DNA of 48,652 nucleotides. Origin: Candidatus Stahliibacteriota bacterium. GTDB lineage: Bacteria; Hydrothermota; Tepidihabitantia; SM23-42. The notes beneath the pieces were generated by a model. That model was not told the DNA's origin. It did not search any database and was given only the letters and a program-made list of their open reading frames with translations. Positions 23,128 to 33,820 of this stretch are shown here, one piece after another. Location of the stretch: contig JAUVZL010000015.1 of the NCBI GenBank assembly GCA_030602565.1, forward strand, positions 1 through 48,652, given 5' to 3'. The translations under genes were made by a program, and so were the position numbers. Positions within the stretch are counted from its first letter, which is position 1. Every line of letters begins with the position of its first letter.

Positions 23128-24828
23128 ATGGGCAATATAGGTTCATATGAAGAAAAGTACAAGAATTTTAACTGGAAAATATCTGAACAAGAACTCGAAT
23201 ATGGAAAAGATGGTATGTATAACCTCGCCTATTACTGTTGCGACCGCATTTGTGAGAAAGGTAATGGTGAAAAATTAGCGTTTCTCTGGGAAGGATTCAA
23301 GGGTGAAGAAAAGAAATTTACCTACCAAGACCTAAGTGTATATAGCAATGTATTCGCGAAGTATTTGCAGGATCTTGGATTGAAACCTGAAGACCGTATC
23401 TGTCTATTCATGGAACGCATACCAGAACTTTTTATCTCTTTTTTAGGAGTTCTAAAAATGGGCGGCATTGTACAACCGCTCTTTTCCGCTTTTGGAGAAG
23501 ATGCCTTATTTACCAGATTAGAGGATGCCGGGACTAAAGCGATATTCACAACGAGAAAACATGTCAGGAAAATCAGAAGAATCCGGGACAAGCTCCCTGA
23601 CCTAGCAAAAGTCATAGTTGTCAACGCTGGCGACAAACCATTAGAAAAAGATGAGGTCGCCTTTTCCATGGAAGATGCTCCAAAACCAGAAAACTTTGAA
23701 CTTTACAAAGCTAACCCAGAAGCACCTTCAGTACTCCACTATACATCCGGCACAACCGGCAAACCAAAAGGTGCCCAGCATGTTCATGCTTCAATTATTG
23801 CTCAGTACATTACCGCAAAATGGGCGCTCGATATTAGCCCCGATGATATCTACTGGTGCACGGCTGACCCCGGTTGGGTAACCGGAACATCGTATGGTAT
23901 TATCGGTCCCTGGTCAAACGGCACAACACAGGTAATCCTCGATTCTGGTTTCAGTTCTGCGAAATGGTATCAATTCATTGAGAAGCATAAGATCACGGTC
24001 TGGTATACAGCACCAACTGCCATTCGCCTGCTCATGAAAGACGGTACTGATGCGGTAAAAAAACATGACCTTTCGTGTTTGCGGCACCTCATCAGTGTTG
24101 GCGAACCGCTCAATGCCGAGGCAGTAATCTGGTCAAAAGAAGCTTTTGGTAAACCATTTTACGATTCATATTGGCAAACAGAGACTGGCGCCATTGTCAT
24201 CACAAATTACCCGGGAATGGAGATCAAACCCGGCTCCATGGGCAAACCATTCCCCGGTATTAAGGCAATAGTGGTCGATCAGAAAACATTTGAGCCAATA
24301 ACAACCCCGGGGACAGTCGGTCTCATTGCGCTCCAGCCAGGCTGGCCAGCCATGTTCCGGACCTACTGGAACAACAAGGAAATGTATGATAGCAAATTCA
24401 AAAAAGGCTGGTATATCTGTGGGGATCGTTCAAGCATTGATGATGAAGGTTATTTCTGGTTTGTCGGACGTGACGATGACGTGATCAATACAGGTGGCCA
24501 TCTTGTTGGTCCTTTTGAAATTGAATCAGCGCTTTTGGAACATGAAGCGATCGTCGAATCGGCAGCGGTCGGCAAACCTGACCCGGTTAATATGGAAGTA
24601 GTAAAGGCATTTGTTGCTCTAAAACCAGGGTTCAAGCCGGATGCTGATTTGGAATTGAGTATCATAAATTTTATAAGAAAAAAATTATCGCCTCTCGCCA
24701 TGCCGCAGGAAATAGAATTCGTAAAATCTCTACCTAAAACAAGAAGCGGTAAAATAATGAGAAGACTTCTCCGCGCCAAGGAATGGGGTGAAGAAATCGG
24801 TGATACCTCTACCTTAGAAGATGATTAA
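23128..24828 (+). CDS. Acetyl-CoA synthetase-like AMP-forming ligase, 566 aa
   Basis: An ANL-superfamily enzyme with LHYTSGTTGKPKGAQHVH (P-loop), the acetyl-CoA synthetase-type WCTADPGWVTGTSYGI, YWQTETGA (adenylate site), GDRSSIDDEGYFWFVGRDDDVI (hinge), and KTRSGKIMRRLL with the C-terminal catalytic lysine. It resembles the AcsA group (about 570 aa) more than long-chain ligases. It would adenylate acetate or a short acid and transfer it to CoA or, given its neighbours (a pantetheinyl transferase 8 bp upstream and an ACP 104 bp downstream), to the carrier protein. The ATG at 23128 with AGAAGG upstream is preferred to an upstream ATG inside the previous gene. Confidence 0.88.
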   Translation: MGNIGSYEEKYKNFNWKISEQELEYGKDGMYNLAYYCCDRICEKGNGEKLAFLWEGFKGEEKKFTYQDLSVYSNVFAKYLQDLGLKPEDRICLFMERIPELFISFLGVLKMGGIVQPLFSAFGEDALFTRLEDAGTKAIFTTRKHVRKIRRIRDKLPDLAKVIVVNAGDKPLEKDEVAFSMEDAPKPENFELYKANPEAPSVLHYTSGTTGKPKGAQHVHASIIAQYITAKWALDISPDDIYWCTADPGWVTGTSYGIIGPWSNGTTQVILDSGFSSAKWYQFIEKHKITVWYTAPTAIRLLMKDGTDAVKKHDLSCLRHLISVGEPLNAEAVIWSKEAFGKPFYDSYWQTETGAIVITNYPGMEIKPGSMGKPFPGIKAIVVDQKTFEPITTPGTVGLIALQPGWPAMFRTYWNNKEMYDSKFKKGWYICGDRSSIDDEGYFWFVGRDDDVINTGGHLVGPFEIESALLEHEAIVESAAVGKPDPVNMEVVKAFVALKPGFKPDADLELSIINFIRKKLSPLAMPQEIEFVKSLPKTRSGKIMRRLLRAKEWGEEIGDTSTLEDD

Positions 24829-24932
24829 AACAAAAGTTACTATAATGCAAAAATGCTTGAAGATGTATGAATTTACCATTATAATTTTAGGTGTTTAGGC
24901 ATTTAGGTATTTGATTTATTCGAGGAGGAATT

Positions 24933-25187
24933 GTGAGTGAAGAAATTAAGAAGTTAATCATTGAATATGTAGAGAAAGAGTATCTGGAAGAAGAAGATGA
25001 GCAAGACGTCGATGAGAATACACCGCTCATATCCAGCGGTATTGTCGATTCTTTTTCAATGGTTTCTCTAAAGATGTTTCTGGAGAAGAAATTTGACATA
25101 AAGATCCCCGATGAAAAAGCAACAACTGAAGCCTTTGATTCGGTAAACAATATTATGGAACTTCTCAAAGAGTTTAATGTCAGCTGA
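24933..25187 (+). CDS. Acyl carrier protein, 84 aa
   Basis: An acidic helical protein with the attachment motif GIVDSFSMVSL; S40 would carry phosphopantetheine. It has the normal ACP length but DSF in place of the DSL of fatty-acid ACPs, as is common in specialised carrier proteins. GTG start with GAGGAGGAATT upstream. The Kbl-type enzyme begins 9 bp after the stop with a GAGG site, so the two are tightly coupled. This points to an acyl-ACP as donor or acceptor for the oxoamine synthase. The gap before it contains AT-rich TTTAGG motifs repeated (24890-24912) and mirrored after kbl (26482-26500). Confidence 0.88.
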   Translation: MSEEIKKLIIEYVEKEYLEEEDEQDVDENTPLISSGIVDSFSMVSLKMFLEKKFDIKIPDEKATTEAFDSVNNIMELLKEFNVS

Positions 25188-25196
25188 GGAGGTATA

Positions 25197-26444
25197 ATGG
25201 CTTACAGTAATAAGGCAAAAGATTTTTACAAAGGTGAACTGAACGGAATGCATAAAGCCGGCACTTTTAAAGAAGAAAGGTTTATTGAATCACCCCAAGC
25301 GGCAAATATCTCGGTTGAATACCCGGTTGGTTCTGCGGCAAAAGAGGTTTTGAACTTCTGTGCAAACAACTACCTCGGTCTTTCCAGCCATCCAGAAGTT
25401 GTAAAAGCTGCCCATGAAGGACTCGACAGCAGAGGGTATGGTATGTCTTCAGTCCGCTTTATTTGCGGTACCCAGGATATCCATGATGAACTTGAGAAAA
25501 AATTGAGTGAGTTTCTTGGCACTGAAGCTACCGTACTTTTTGCCTCGTGCATGGATGCTAATGCCGGTGTATTTGATGTCGTGCTCGGGAAAGAAGATGC
25601 GATGATCTCTGATCGTCTGGTTCATGCTTCTATCGTTGACGGCATGCGTCTGTGCAAAGCTCAGCTATATAATTACAAACACTCTAATATGGATCATCTT
25701 GAGGAAAAGCTGAAGGAAACTCAAGATTGTCGATTCCGCATGATTATCACAGACGGTGTCTTTTCCATGGATGGTGATATTGCTAAGCTCGACAAAATTG
25801 TGGAACTCGGAAAGAAATATGATGCCCTGGTCATGGTCGATGACTCGCATGCAACGGGTTTTATGGGTAAAAATGGTCGCGGCACTCACGAACACTGTGG
25901 CGTGCTTGGAGAAATAGATATCATCACCACAACCCTTGGCAAAGCATTGGGTGGAGCATCAGGTGGCTGCGTAAGCGGACCAAGGGAAATCGTCGACCTC
26001 TGTCGACAGCGTGCCCGTCCTTATCTCTTCTCCAATACTGTACCGCCGGTTATTATCACGGCAGCGAACAAAGTAATAGACTTGATTTCCAAAACAACTG
26101 ACCGCCGGGATAAACTGGAAGAGAACACAAAGTACTTTAGGGAAAAGATAACCGCGGCAGGTTTTGACATCAAAGAAGGTGTCCACCCCATTGTACCGAT
26201 AATGTTGTACAATGCAAAGCTCGCTCAGGATATGGCGCTTGATATGTATAGCGAAGGCATCTACGTTATCGGCTTTTCTTTCCCGGTAGTGGCAAAAGGC
26301 CAGGCAAGAATCCGAGTCCAGATATCCGCTGGTCACGAAAAAGAACATCTTGATAAAGCAATCGCTGCATTCACCAAAGTCGGTGAAAAATATAAGATAC
26401 TTGGTAAAAGCAAAAAAGAAATAATCGAGATGTACGGGTATTGA
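25197..26444 (+). CDS. kbl: Glycine C-acetyltransferase / alpha-oxoamine synthase
   Basis: A PLP fold-type I enzyme of 415 aa. It has FCANNYLGLSSHPEVV, the GYGMSSVRFICGTQDIHDELE signature of Kbl, VDDSHATGF (the PLP ring Asp and His), and the Schiff-base lysine K249 in TTTLGKALGGASGG. It matches 2-amino-3-ketobutyrate CoA ligase best, which cleaves the Tdh product with CoA to glycine and acetyl-CoA. The same family includes acyl-ACP-using synthases, and the adjacent ACP raises that option. It is the fourth gene of the 22766-26444 unit. Confidence 0.9.
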   Translation: MAYSNKAKDFYKGELNGMHKAGTFKEERFIESPQAANISVEYPVGSAAKEVLNFCANNYLGLSSHPEVVKAAHEGLDSRGYGMSSVRFICGTQDIHDELEKKLSEFLGTEATVLFASCMDANAGVFDVVLGKEDAMISDRLVHASIVDGMRLCKAQLYNYKHSNMDHLEEKLKETQDCRFRMIITDGVFSMDGDIAKLDKIVELGKKYDALVMVDDSHATGFMGKNGRGTHEHCGVLGEIDIITTTLGKALGGASGGCVSGPREIVDLCRQRARPYLFSNTVPPVIITAANKVIDLISKTTDRRDKLEENTKYFREKITAAGFDIKEGVHPIVPIMLYNAKLAQDMALDMYSEGIYVIGFSFPVVAKGQARIRVQISAGHEKEHLDKAIAAFTKVGEKYKILGKSKKEIIEMYGY

Positions 26445-26536
26445 TAAATGCCTAAAAGTCCCTGCCTGAGGCAGACAGGCAAAATGCCTAAATACCTAAA
26501 CAGTAAAGAAGCGGTAGAATTTTGGATTTGTTCACT

Positions 26537-27663
26537 ATGAATAACACTTCTGATGTAATAGTAATCGGTGGTGGCATAATAGGGTGTGCCACGGGTTTTT
26601 GCCTGTCAAAAAAAGGATTAAAGGTTTACCTTCTTGAAAAGGACTACCTGACCGCTGGTTCCACAGGTCGCTGCATCGGCGGCATTCGGCAACAGTTTTC
26701 CACGCGACTCAGTATAAAGGTAGCAATGGAGTCGATGAAAAAATTCAAGGACATGGCCGAGGAATTAGGCCAGGATGTTGAATTTCATCAAGGTGGTTAT
26801 CTATTTCTAGCACATAGCGAGGATAAAAAAGCAACCTATCTAAAATTGATCGAGTTACAGCAAAGTATGGGGCTTGATGTCGAGTACATCAGTATCGACG
26901 ATATCAAGAAGATCGTACCTGGCATAAGCACGGATGATTTATTAGGCGGCGCTTATTGCCCAAGTGACGCTCAGGCAAATCCATTTTTATGTGTTGATGG
27001 CTATGCAAAAGGTATAAGAAAGAACGGCGCGGTCTTACCCTGTAAAGAAGTCACGAGAATAAATATTAAAGGCGGCAAAGTGACATCAATAACGACCAAG
27101 GACAATGAAACGTATTACGCACCAGTAATTGTCAATGCTGCCGGTCCGTTCGTAAAAAAGGTTGCACAACTTGTCGATATTGATGTACCTATTGAAGCCG
27201 AACGCCATGAATCCTTAATAACTGAACCTATAGAGAGATTTTTTGATATGATGATCGTTGATTACCGCGATGATGGATGCTATTTTAATCAGAAGTGGGA
27301 CAAAGGAAGTATTATTGGCTGCTACACGCCCAAACCTAATGTCCCTGGTCACAGCTTAGGTACTTCATTCGAATTTGTCAGGGAAATGGGACGCCGAACT
27401 GGTCGCTTAATCCCCAGGTTGACAAACATAAAGATTATCCGTCAATGGTCAGGGAGTTACGAAATGACACCAGATGGTAATCCAATCCTTGACAAAACTG
27501 ATATCCAAGGGTTCTACATTGTTGGCGGCATGTGCGGTCATGGTTTTATGTTAGGACCAGAGATCGGCTCGCTCGCCGCTGATTTCATCGCCGAAGGAAA
27601 AACTTCTTATGACATCAGCACCTTTGCCCTGAAACGAGATTATGCAAGCAAAGAAGTGATGAA

Positions 27664-27667
<4 letters not shown>
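26537..27667 (+). CDS. FAD-dependent amine/amino-acid oxidoreductase (DAO family), 376 aa
   Basis: The N-terminal dinucleotide motif VIVIGGGIIGCATGFCLSKKG and VYLLEKDYLTAGSTGRCIGG are typical of the glycine oxidase/sarcosine oxidase beta-subunit group. The C-terminus, GFYIVGGMCGHGFMLGPEIG, is the second FAD contact. Substrate is a secondary amine or small amino acid by family; glycine from the Kbl reaction would be a sensible substrate, but this is inference. A TTG 15 bp upstream is an alternative start; neither has a strong ribosome binding site. It overlaps the tgt start by 4 bp (ATGA). Confidence 0.82.
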
Positions 27668-28772
<1,105 letters not shown>

Positions 28773-28917
28773 TATCAACTGTTCCCCCTTGCTATATTTT
28801 GTCAATTTCACCCTACGATATTATACATCATGAATATTTCAGTTGAAATTTCTGGAAAAGGAACACCATGCTAAACCTTATTTTTAACCAACTTGCAGTT
28901 TGTTATTAAATTGTCTC

Positions 28918-28945
28918 TTGACATATAAATAATTATATATATAAT
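28918..28945 (+). promoter_or_regulatory. Promoter of the pilMNOPQ operon
   Basis: TTGACA (28918-28923), 16 bp, TATAAT (28940-28945), followed by AAAGGAG and the pilM ATG. The boxes are both perfect consensus. Confidence 0.8.
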
Positions 28946-28977
28946 AATGCAGAATGTGAAAATAAAAAGGAGTGACC

Positions 28978-30018
28978 ATGTTCGGAAAGAAAAAAAAGGT
29001 TATTGGTCTTGACATTGGTTCAAGCCAAACTAAGATGGTGGAATTGAGTACGGGTAAGAATAGAAAATTGCTTAATTATGGAATTTCAAAAGTCTTACCT
29101 GATGCTATAGTCGAGGGAGAGATTATTGATAGAGAAGCTGTATTAGATTCAATTAGAAGTTTAATTGAAAGCAAAGGATTCACTACCAAGGATGTAGTGA
29201 TTGGTTTAGCAGGCCGTGACGTCATCATCAAACGGATAACAATGGATCGCATGAGCGAAGCTGATACAAGAGAGCAAATCAAATGGGAGGCTGAGCAGTA
29301 CGTACCTTTTGATATCAACGAAGTTTCGCTCGATTTTGATGTTATTAACCCGGATTTTGGTGAAAATCAGCAGGAAGTAATATTGGTTGCGGCCAAAAAT
29401 GAATTGATTGGTAATCTCTCCGCACTATTGAAGGAGCTTAATCTTAATCCAATAATTGTTGATACCACCGCATTCGCGATACAAAATGTGTTCGAATATA
29501 ACTACACACCCACCGCCGATGAAATTGTCTGCTTGATCCACATCGGCGCCGGGATGACGGTCATCAATGTTATAAAAGGTGGTTCGTCGCTATCAGCGCG
29601 CGACGTGTACTATGGGGTAAATGCCTTTATTAGTAAATTGCAGAAAGAAGTCGGATTTAATTACGAAGATGCCGCTAATGCTGTAAAGGGCACAATCCCA
29701 GTTGGTGCATCGCAAGATTCTGTACAGGGTGTGTTCGAATCATTTATCAGCGATCTCGGAACCCAGATAGAACGCAGCTTACAGTTTCTCTCCAGCGTAA
29801 CCGGTGAGGAAAAAGTAAGCCGTATGTATCTTTCTGGCGGTGGTTCTCTAATCCCTGATCTCTTAGAATATTTAAAAAGAAGGCTTGGGATACCGATTGA
29901 ACTCCTCAATCCGTTCAGGAATATTGTTTATGACCCTACAATATTTGGTCCTGAAGGCATCGATGTAATAGGTCCGATATTGACCCAAGCTACTGGTTTA
30001 GCATTAAGGGGGGAGTAA
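28978..30018 (+). CDS. pilM: Type IV pilus inner-membrane platform protein PilM
   Basis: An actin-like ATPase fold: VIGLDIGSSQTKMVEL (phosphate 1), then EIVCLIHIGAGMTVINVI (phosphate 2) and SRMYLSGGGSLIPDLLEYL (adenosine motif). It is 346 aa, normal for PilM. It binds the PilN N-terminus in the cytoplasm and helps organise the pilus assembly platform. The ATG at 28978 follows AAGGAG; a GTG six bases earlier overlaps that site and is rejected. It is the first gene of a complete pilMNOPQ set with gaps of a few bases. Confidence 0.93.
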   Translation: MFGKKKKVIGLDIGSSQTKMVELSTGKNRKLLNYGISKVLPDAIVEGEIIDREAVLDSIRSLIESKGFTTKDVVIGLAGRDVIIKRITMDRMSEADTREQIKWEAEQYVPFDINEVSLDFDVINPDFGENQQEVILVAAKNELIGNLSALLKELNLNPIIVDTTAFAIQNVFEYNYTPTADEIVCLIHIGAGMTVINVIKGGSSLSARDVYYGVNAFISKLQKEVGFNYEDAANAVKGTIPVGASQDSVQGVFESFISDLGTQIERSLQFLSSVTGEEKVSRMYLSGGGSLIPDLLEYLKRRLGIPIELLNPFRNIVYDPTIFGPEGIDVIGPILTQATGLALRGE

Positions 30019-30019
30019 A

Positions 30020-30625
30020 ATGATCAAGATAAACTTAGCGCCAACTGCCAAGAAAAAGCGAGCGCCTAAGCGTAAGGCAGCAAAAGCAGCGCGCCCCGGC
30101 ATTAAACTGCCCTCTGTGCAGAGCACTGTTCTTTATATAATCGGCGTCGTTATTGTGGTTGTTATTATTGGTATTACACTACTTATACAACTCAATCAAA
30201 AAGGTGGTTTAAATAAAGATATCACGCATCTCAATGGTCGGCTTGAAGAACTGAAAGTCTACAGGGCAACAGTTGATAGTCTGGAAAAGAGAGAACGTGA
30301 ATTAGCTGCTTTAATCAATCCCATAAAGGAATTGAATGAAAATCGATTCTTCATCGCTCACGTTCTCGATGAAGTAGCCGGGCGTATCCCTAACTTCACT
30401 TGGTTAAAGTCTCTAAACGTCACCAGTACTGATATGACGGTGAAAGGTGTCACTGCCTCTAATTTGCTGGTTGCCGATTTCATGAATCGTCTTGAAGAAT
30501 CTGACTACATACACAATGTCGACTTGACCGTCCTCGAGAAAAAAGCCGTGGAGAAGCAAGAGATGATGGAATTTACCTTGACCGCTAATGTTGGTTATCA
30601 GGGATTAACTGCGAGGCAAAAATGA
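30020..30625 (+). CDS. pilN: Type IV pilus assembly protein PilN
   Basis: A short cytoplasmic N-terminus begins MIKINLAP, the PilM-binding INLLP-like motif. A basic stretch and one transmembrane helix (about residues 33-57, VLYIIGVVIVVVIIGITLLI) follow, then a periplasmic coiled coil and a small alpha/beta domain. It is 201 aa, starts 1 bp after pilM and overlaps pilO by 4 bp. It joins PilO in the periplasmic alignment complex. The basic linker (TAKKKRAPKRKAAKAARPG) is longer than in most PilN proteins. Confidence 0.9.
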   Translation: MIKINLAPTAKKKRAPKRKAAKAARPGIKLPSVQSTVLYIIGVVIVVVIIGITLLIQLNQKGGLNKDITHLNGRLEELKVYRATVDSLEKRERELAALINPIKELNENRFFIAHVLDEVAGRIPNFTWLKSLNVTSTDMTVKGVTASNLLVADFMNRLEESDYIHNVDLTVLEKKAVEKQEMMEFTLTANVGYQGLTARQK

Positions 30626-31194
30626 ATCTTAAAGATCAAAAAAATCAAAAATTGCTCATGTTTTTCGTCATCTTAGTTATTATACTAATTGTATTCTTCT
30701 TTGTTTGGCCTTACAAAACCAACCAAAAGGAAATAAAACAAATAACGGCACATCGTGATTCTCTGCAAATTGAAGTTCAGAAAGCTGAAGCAGCACGAGC
30801 AAGACTGCCTGAGCTTCAAGCAAAGATTGCACGCCTTGAAATCGAATGGGAAAAAGCTAAAGAGATGTTACCTAAAGAGAAAGAAATATCTTCACTCATT
30901 CAGCAAGTCTCAAATTCCGGCACCAAAGCAGGAGTAAGTTTCTTGTTATTCAAGCCCAGCGGTCCCATTGCCCGGACAAATTACTCTGAAATTCCGGTTC
31001 AGATTAAAGTATCATGTGGTTATCATCAGCTTGGTAAATTCCTATCCAATATTGGCAATCTGGCACGAATCGTCAATGTACCAAGTATTAAGATCCAAAC
31101 TGGCAAGAAACGAAGTATAGAAGCAACCTTAAGCGCCATTACTTACACAGTTGCCAAAACAAAGGAGGTAAAAAATGTTCCACCTCGTAAATAG
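30622..31194 (+). CDS. pilO: Type IV pilus assembly protein PilO
   Basis: One N-terminal transmembrane helix (about 11-29, LLMFFVILVIILIVFFFVW), a coiled coil (about 35-80), then a ferredoxin-like domain (SSLIQQVSNSGTKAGVSFLLF... and IPVQIKVSCGYHQLGKFLSNIGNLARIVNV), as in PilO. It is 190 aa. It pairs with PilN and contacts PilP. The gene overlaps both neighbours, as expected for a translationally coupled pilus operon. Confidence 0.9.
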   Translation: MNLKDQKNQKLLMFFVILVIILIVFFFVWPYKTNQKEIKQITAHRDSLQIEVQKAEAARARLPELQAKIARLEIEWEKAKEMLPKEKEISSLIQQVSNSGTKAGVSFLLFKPSGPIARTNYSEIPVQIKVSCGYHQLGKFLSNIGNLARIVNVPSIKIQTGKKRSIEATLSAITYTVAKTKEVKNVPPRK

Positions 31195-31582
31195 CGTAGT
31201 ATGCGCGGTAATGATGTTCAACCAAGCACCAACAACTCCTGCGGCAGCGGACTCACTCTTCCCCGTGGAAAAATGGGCATATAAACAAGGTGGTAGAAGA
31301 GATCCTTTTGTGCCGCTGGTAGGTTTAGACTTGGGAGAAGGCGGCAAAGCAAGCCATCTCAGTGTTGAGAATTTAACCTTAATTGGTGTTCTATGGGGTG
31401 ACAAAGGATACTACGGTTTGGTGAAAGACGGCCTAAACAATGGCTACATTCTCAAGAAAGGAGATAGAGTTGCGGGTGGCAGAGTTGGTCAAATAAATCG
31501 TCAAGGAATAATTTTCGAGATAACGCACGCAGGCGTGAAAACGAAATATGAACTAAGGCTTCAGCAAAAGGAAAGGAGGTAA
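31175..31582 (+). CDS. pilP: PilP-like pilus lipoprotein-type subunit
   Basis: It begins 20 bp before the end of pilO with GGAGG upstream and is 135 aa. The motif YKQGGRRDPFVPLVG is the conserved PilP 'RDPF' segment. The following LSVENLTLIGVLWGDKGYYGLVKDG and YILKKGDRVAGGRVGQINRQGI form the PilP beta domain. Unlike classic PilP it has no clear lipobox; a hydrophobic N-terminus with one Cys (HLVNSVVCAVMMF) could act as signal or anchor. It would connect PilN/PilO to the secretin. Confidence 0.85.
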   Translation: MFHLVNSVVCAVMMFNQAPTTPAAADSLFPVEKWAYKQGGRRDPFVPLVGLDLGEGGKASHLSVENLTLIGVLWGDKGYYGLVKDGLNNGYILKKGDRVAGGRVGQINRQGIIFEITHAGVKTKYELRLQQKERR

Positions 31583-31585
31583 AAT

Positions 31586-33187
31586 ATGAGGAATATTTTA
31601 ATCCTCACATTATTGATTTCTTTGGCAAGTGGTGCTGTTATCAGTAATTTACATGTAGTTTCTGAGGGGGTAAACACAAAACTTATTGTGAAAGCAGACG
31701 CGCCATTTGTTGCAAATTCGTTCACTTTGAAAAATCCACCGAGAATCGTTATTGACTGCTCAGGCGTCACGAGTTCACTCGTTGGTAAAAAGTTTTCCGT
31801 CAACCGAGGCGGTTTAATAGAATTATCAATGACTGGTTTCACCGAACAACCCGACTTAATTAGAATTGTCGGCACAATGGATAACGATTACTCTTACCTC
31901 ACATTGACTGAAGGAAATGATTTCGCCGCAACAATCCTTACTGGATTAGTCTCTGCATTCCCAGACTGGCAGACAACCGGTGCAGATATCGTAGTTGCTC
32001 CTGCGACAACACCTGCGGTAACACCACCGGTTGCCAAGACAAAACCGGTGGGCACGATTACTGGCCGGCCAATCTCTATTGACCTCGAAAATGCGGACAT
32101 TCTAACTGTCCTGAGAGCTTTGTCTGAATATGCCGGCACAAATATCGTTGCTGGCAAAGACGTCAAAGGAACGGTTACGGTTAGACTGCACAATGTTCCC
32201 TGGCGTCGGGCATTAGACATCATTCTCAAGGCTGCTGGTTTTGCATACCGGGAAGATCCTGGGGTTATCAGAGTTGATACGGCTGCGAACCTTGACAAGC
32301 AAGACTATGATCTGCCTCTGAGCTCAAAGATATACAAATTAGAATTCGCTTCACCCAAGAAGATGCTCGACAAAATATCGGCAATGCTTTCTCCAAAAGG
32401 TAAAGTAAACGTTGATGAACGAACCAACGCTCTCGTCGTTACCGAGGTTGACCCCATTCATCACAAAGTTCAACAACTCGTAAAGCTGCTGGATACACCA
32501 ACCCCGCAGGTCGAAATTCAATGTAAGGTTATTGACGTAGACGCCTCTTTTTCAAGAGGTTTGGGCATCAACTGGACACTCAAAGGGTTAGAGAGCCGAA
32601 TCGTAAGAGCCGATGTTAGAAGTGGCCCTGAAGAATCCTCGATTGTCGGTTATGGAGTATTCAATCTCGGGACCATACCGTCATTAGCCCAGGTCGATGC
32701 TGTCATCAGTATGCTTGAAGAAACCGGTAAAGCTAAGACTATTTCTGCACCGAGGATAACCGCGGTTGACAATGAAAACGCCAAGATTCTGGGAGGTCAA
32801 AGATTCGGTATCCCCACCAAAGATATGTCGGGTAATACAGTTATACAATTCTACACGGTTGGTACGAAATTAGAAGTCACACCACACATAAATTCTTTAG
32901 AAGAAATTACCATGGAACTCCACGCGGAGATCAGTGAACTCGATCGTGCATCAGCTCTTGCTAGCAGACCAATTATCACAACATCAGAAGCCGACACAAA
33001 GGTTCTCGTGAAAGACGGCAACACGGTGGTAATCGGTGGTTTTATCAGACGCAAAGAGACTAAGTCGGTGACCGGCATACCCCTTCTCAAAAGCATTCCG
33101 ATACTTGGCGCACTATTCCGTGAGACCACGACAAGTGTTGAGGACCGTGAACTTCTGATTTTCATAACACCAACGATAATAAGATAG
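31586..33187 (+). CDS. pilQ: Type IV pilus secretin PilQ
   Basis: 533 aa with a signal peptide (MRNILILTLLISLASGAV), one AMIN domain (about 20-110, PRIVIDCSGV and LIELSMTGF), a proline/threonine linker, an STN/N0 domain (about 160-232, ISIDLENADILTVLRALSEYAGTNIV), a secretin N-domain (about 240-300) and the secretin barrel (about 330-530). The barrel has the signature VIGGFIRRKETKSVTGIPLLKSIPILGALFR. It forms the outer-membrane pore for the pilus. It is rather short, with a single AMIN domain and few N domains. Confidence 0.93.
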   Translation: MRNILILTLLISLASGAVISNLHVVSEGVNTKLIVKADAPFVANSFTLKNPPRIVIDCSGVTSSLVGKKFSVNRGGLIELSMTGFTEQPDLIRIVGTMDNDYSYLTLTEGNDFAATILTGLVSAFPDWQTTGADIVVAPATTPAVTPPVAKTKPVGTITGRPISIDLENADILTVLRALSEYAGTNIVAGKDVKGTVTVRLHNVPWRRALDIILKAAGFAYREDPGVIRVDTAANLDKQDYDLPLSSKIYKLEFASPKKMLDKISAMLSPKGKVNVDERTNALVVTEVDPIHHKVQQLVKLLDTPTPQVEIQCKVIDVDASFSRGLGINWTLKGLESRIVRADVRSGPEESSIVGYGVFNLGTIPSLAQVDAVISMLEETGKAKTISAPRITAVDNENAKILGGQRFGIPTKDMSGNTVIQFYTVGTKLEVTPHINSLEEITMELHAEISELDRASALASRPIITTSEADTKVLVKDGNTVVIGGFIRRKETKSVTGIPLLKSIPILGALFRETTTSVEDRELLIFITPTIIR

Positions 33188-33267
33188 GGAGTTGGCTTCC
33201 GTATAGAAACTAGCGTAGGTTAATCTACTTCCCGCTATTAAGAAGGTGCTTACTACTGGATTTTCAG

Positions 33268-33819
33268 ATGAGAATCATCGGCGGTGATAATAAAGGGCAA
33301 CGACTTAAGGTTTCGAAAACCGGAATTAGGCCAACAAAAAGTATCGTCAGACAGGCAATTTTCAATATCATTGGACCACGGGTAAACGCAGCCAGGATCT
33401 TAGATGTCTTTGCCGGCAGTGGAGCTTTGGGTATCGAAGCAATTTCACACGGTGCGACAAATTGTGTCTTTGTCGAGAAACGACCAAAGACACTTGTCGA
33501 GAACATTGACAAGCTGTTACTCTCTGACCGAACAGAAATCATAGGAAGCGATTTTAGAGCAGGACTGAGAAAACTAAAAGAACGACCTTTTGATATCATT
33601 TTTCTTGACCCCCCGTATCATAGAGATTATCTCGAGAAAACTCTAAGGCTCATTGTATCCCATAAGCTATTGGACACTGGCGGAATCATAATTGCCGAGC
33701 ACAGCCCGGGAGACAATTTTGTCCTACCGGATCATTTCGCAGTTCTCAAAAAGAAGCAGTATGGAGATACTGCCGTGACGTTTATCATCCAGAGCAATAT
33801 CAACAAAGGACTAAAGTGA
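33268..33819 (+). CDS. rsmD: 16S rRNA (guanine966-N2)-methyltransferase RsmD
   Basis: The N-terminal MRIIGGDNKGQRLKV and RPTKSIVRQAIFNII are RsmD signatures. The SAM site is LDVFAGSGALGIEAISHGA, and the catalytic motif is FLDPPYH (N/DPPY type). Length 183 aa is normal. It methylates G966 of 16S rRNA during small-subunit assembly. It stands 80 bp after pilQ and 1 bp before coaD, a common pairing in bacteria. Confidence 0.92.
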   Translation: MRIIGGDNKGQRLKVSKTGIRPTKSIVRQAIFNIIGPRVNAARILDVFAGSGALGIEAISHGATNCVFVEKRPKTLVENIDKLLLSDRTEIIGSDFRAGLRKLKERPFDIIFLDPPYHRDYLEKTLRLIVSHKLLDTGGIIIAEHSPGDNFVLPDHFAVLKKKQYGDTAVTFIIQSNINKGLK

Positions 33820-33820
33820 A

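Noticed and set aside
24885-26505. Inverted repeat around the ACP and kbl genes (TGTTTAGG.. and ..CCTAAACA)
   Set aside because: The matches are AT-rich short motifs that may arise by chance; no clear arm longer than about 8 bp.
31894-32298. 134-aa minus-strand reading frame
   Set aside because: Antisense shadow of pilQ.
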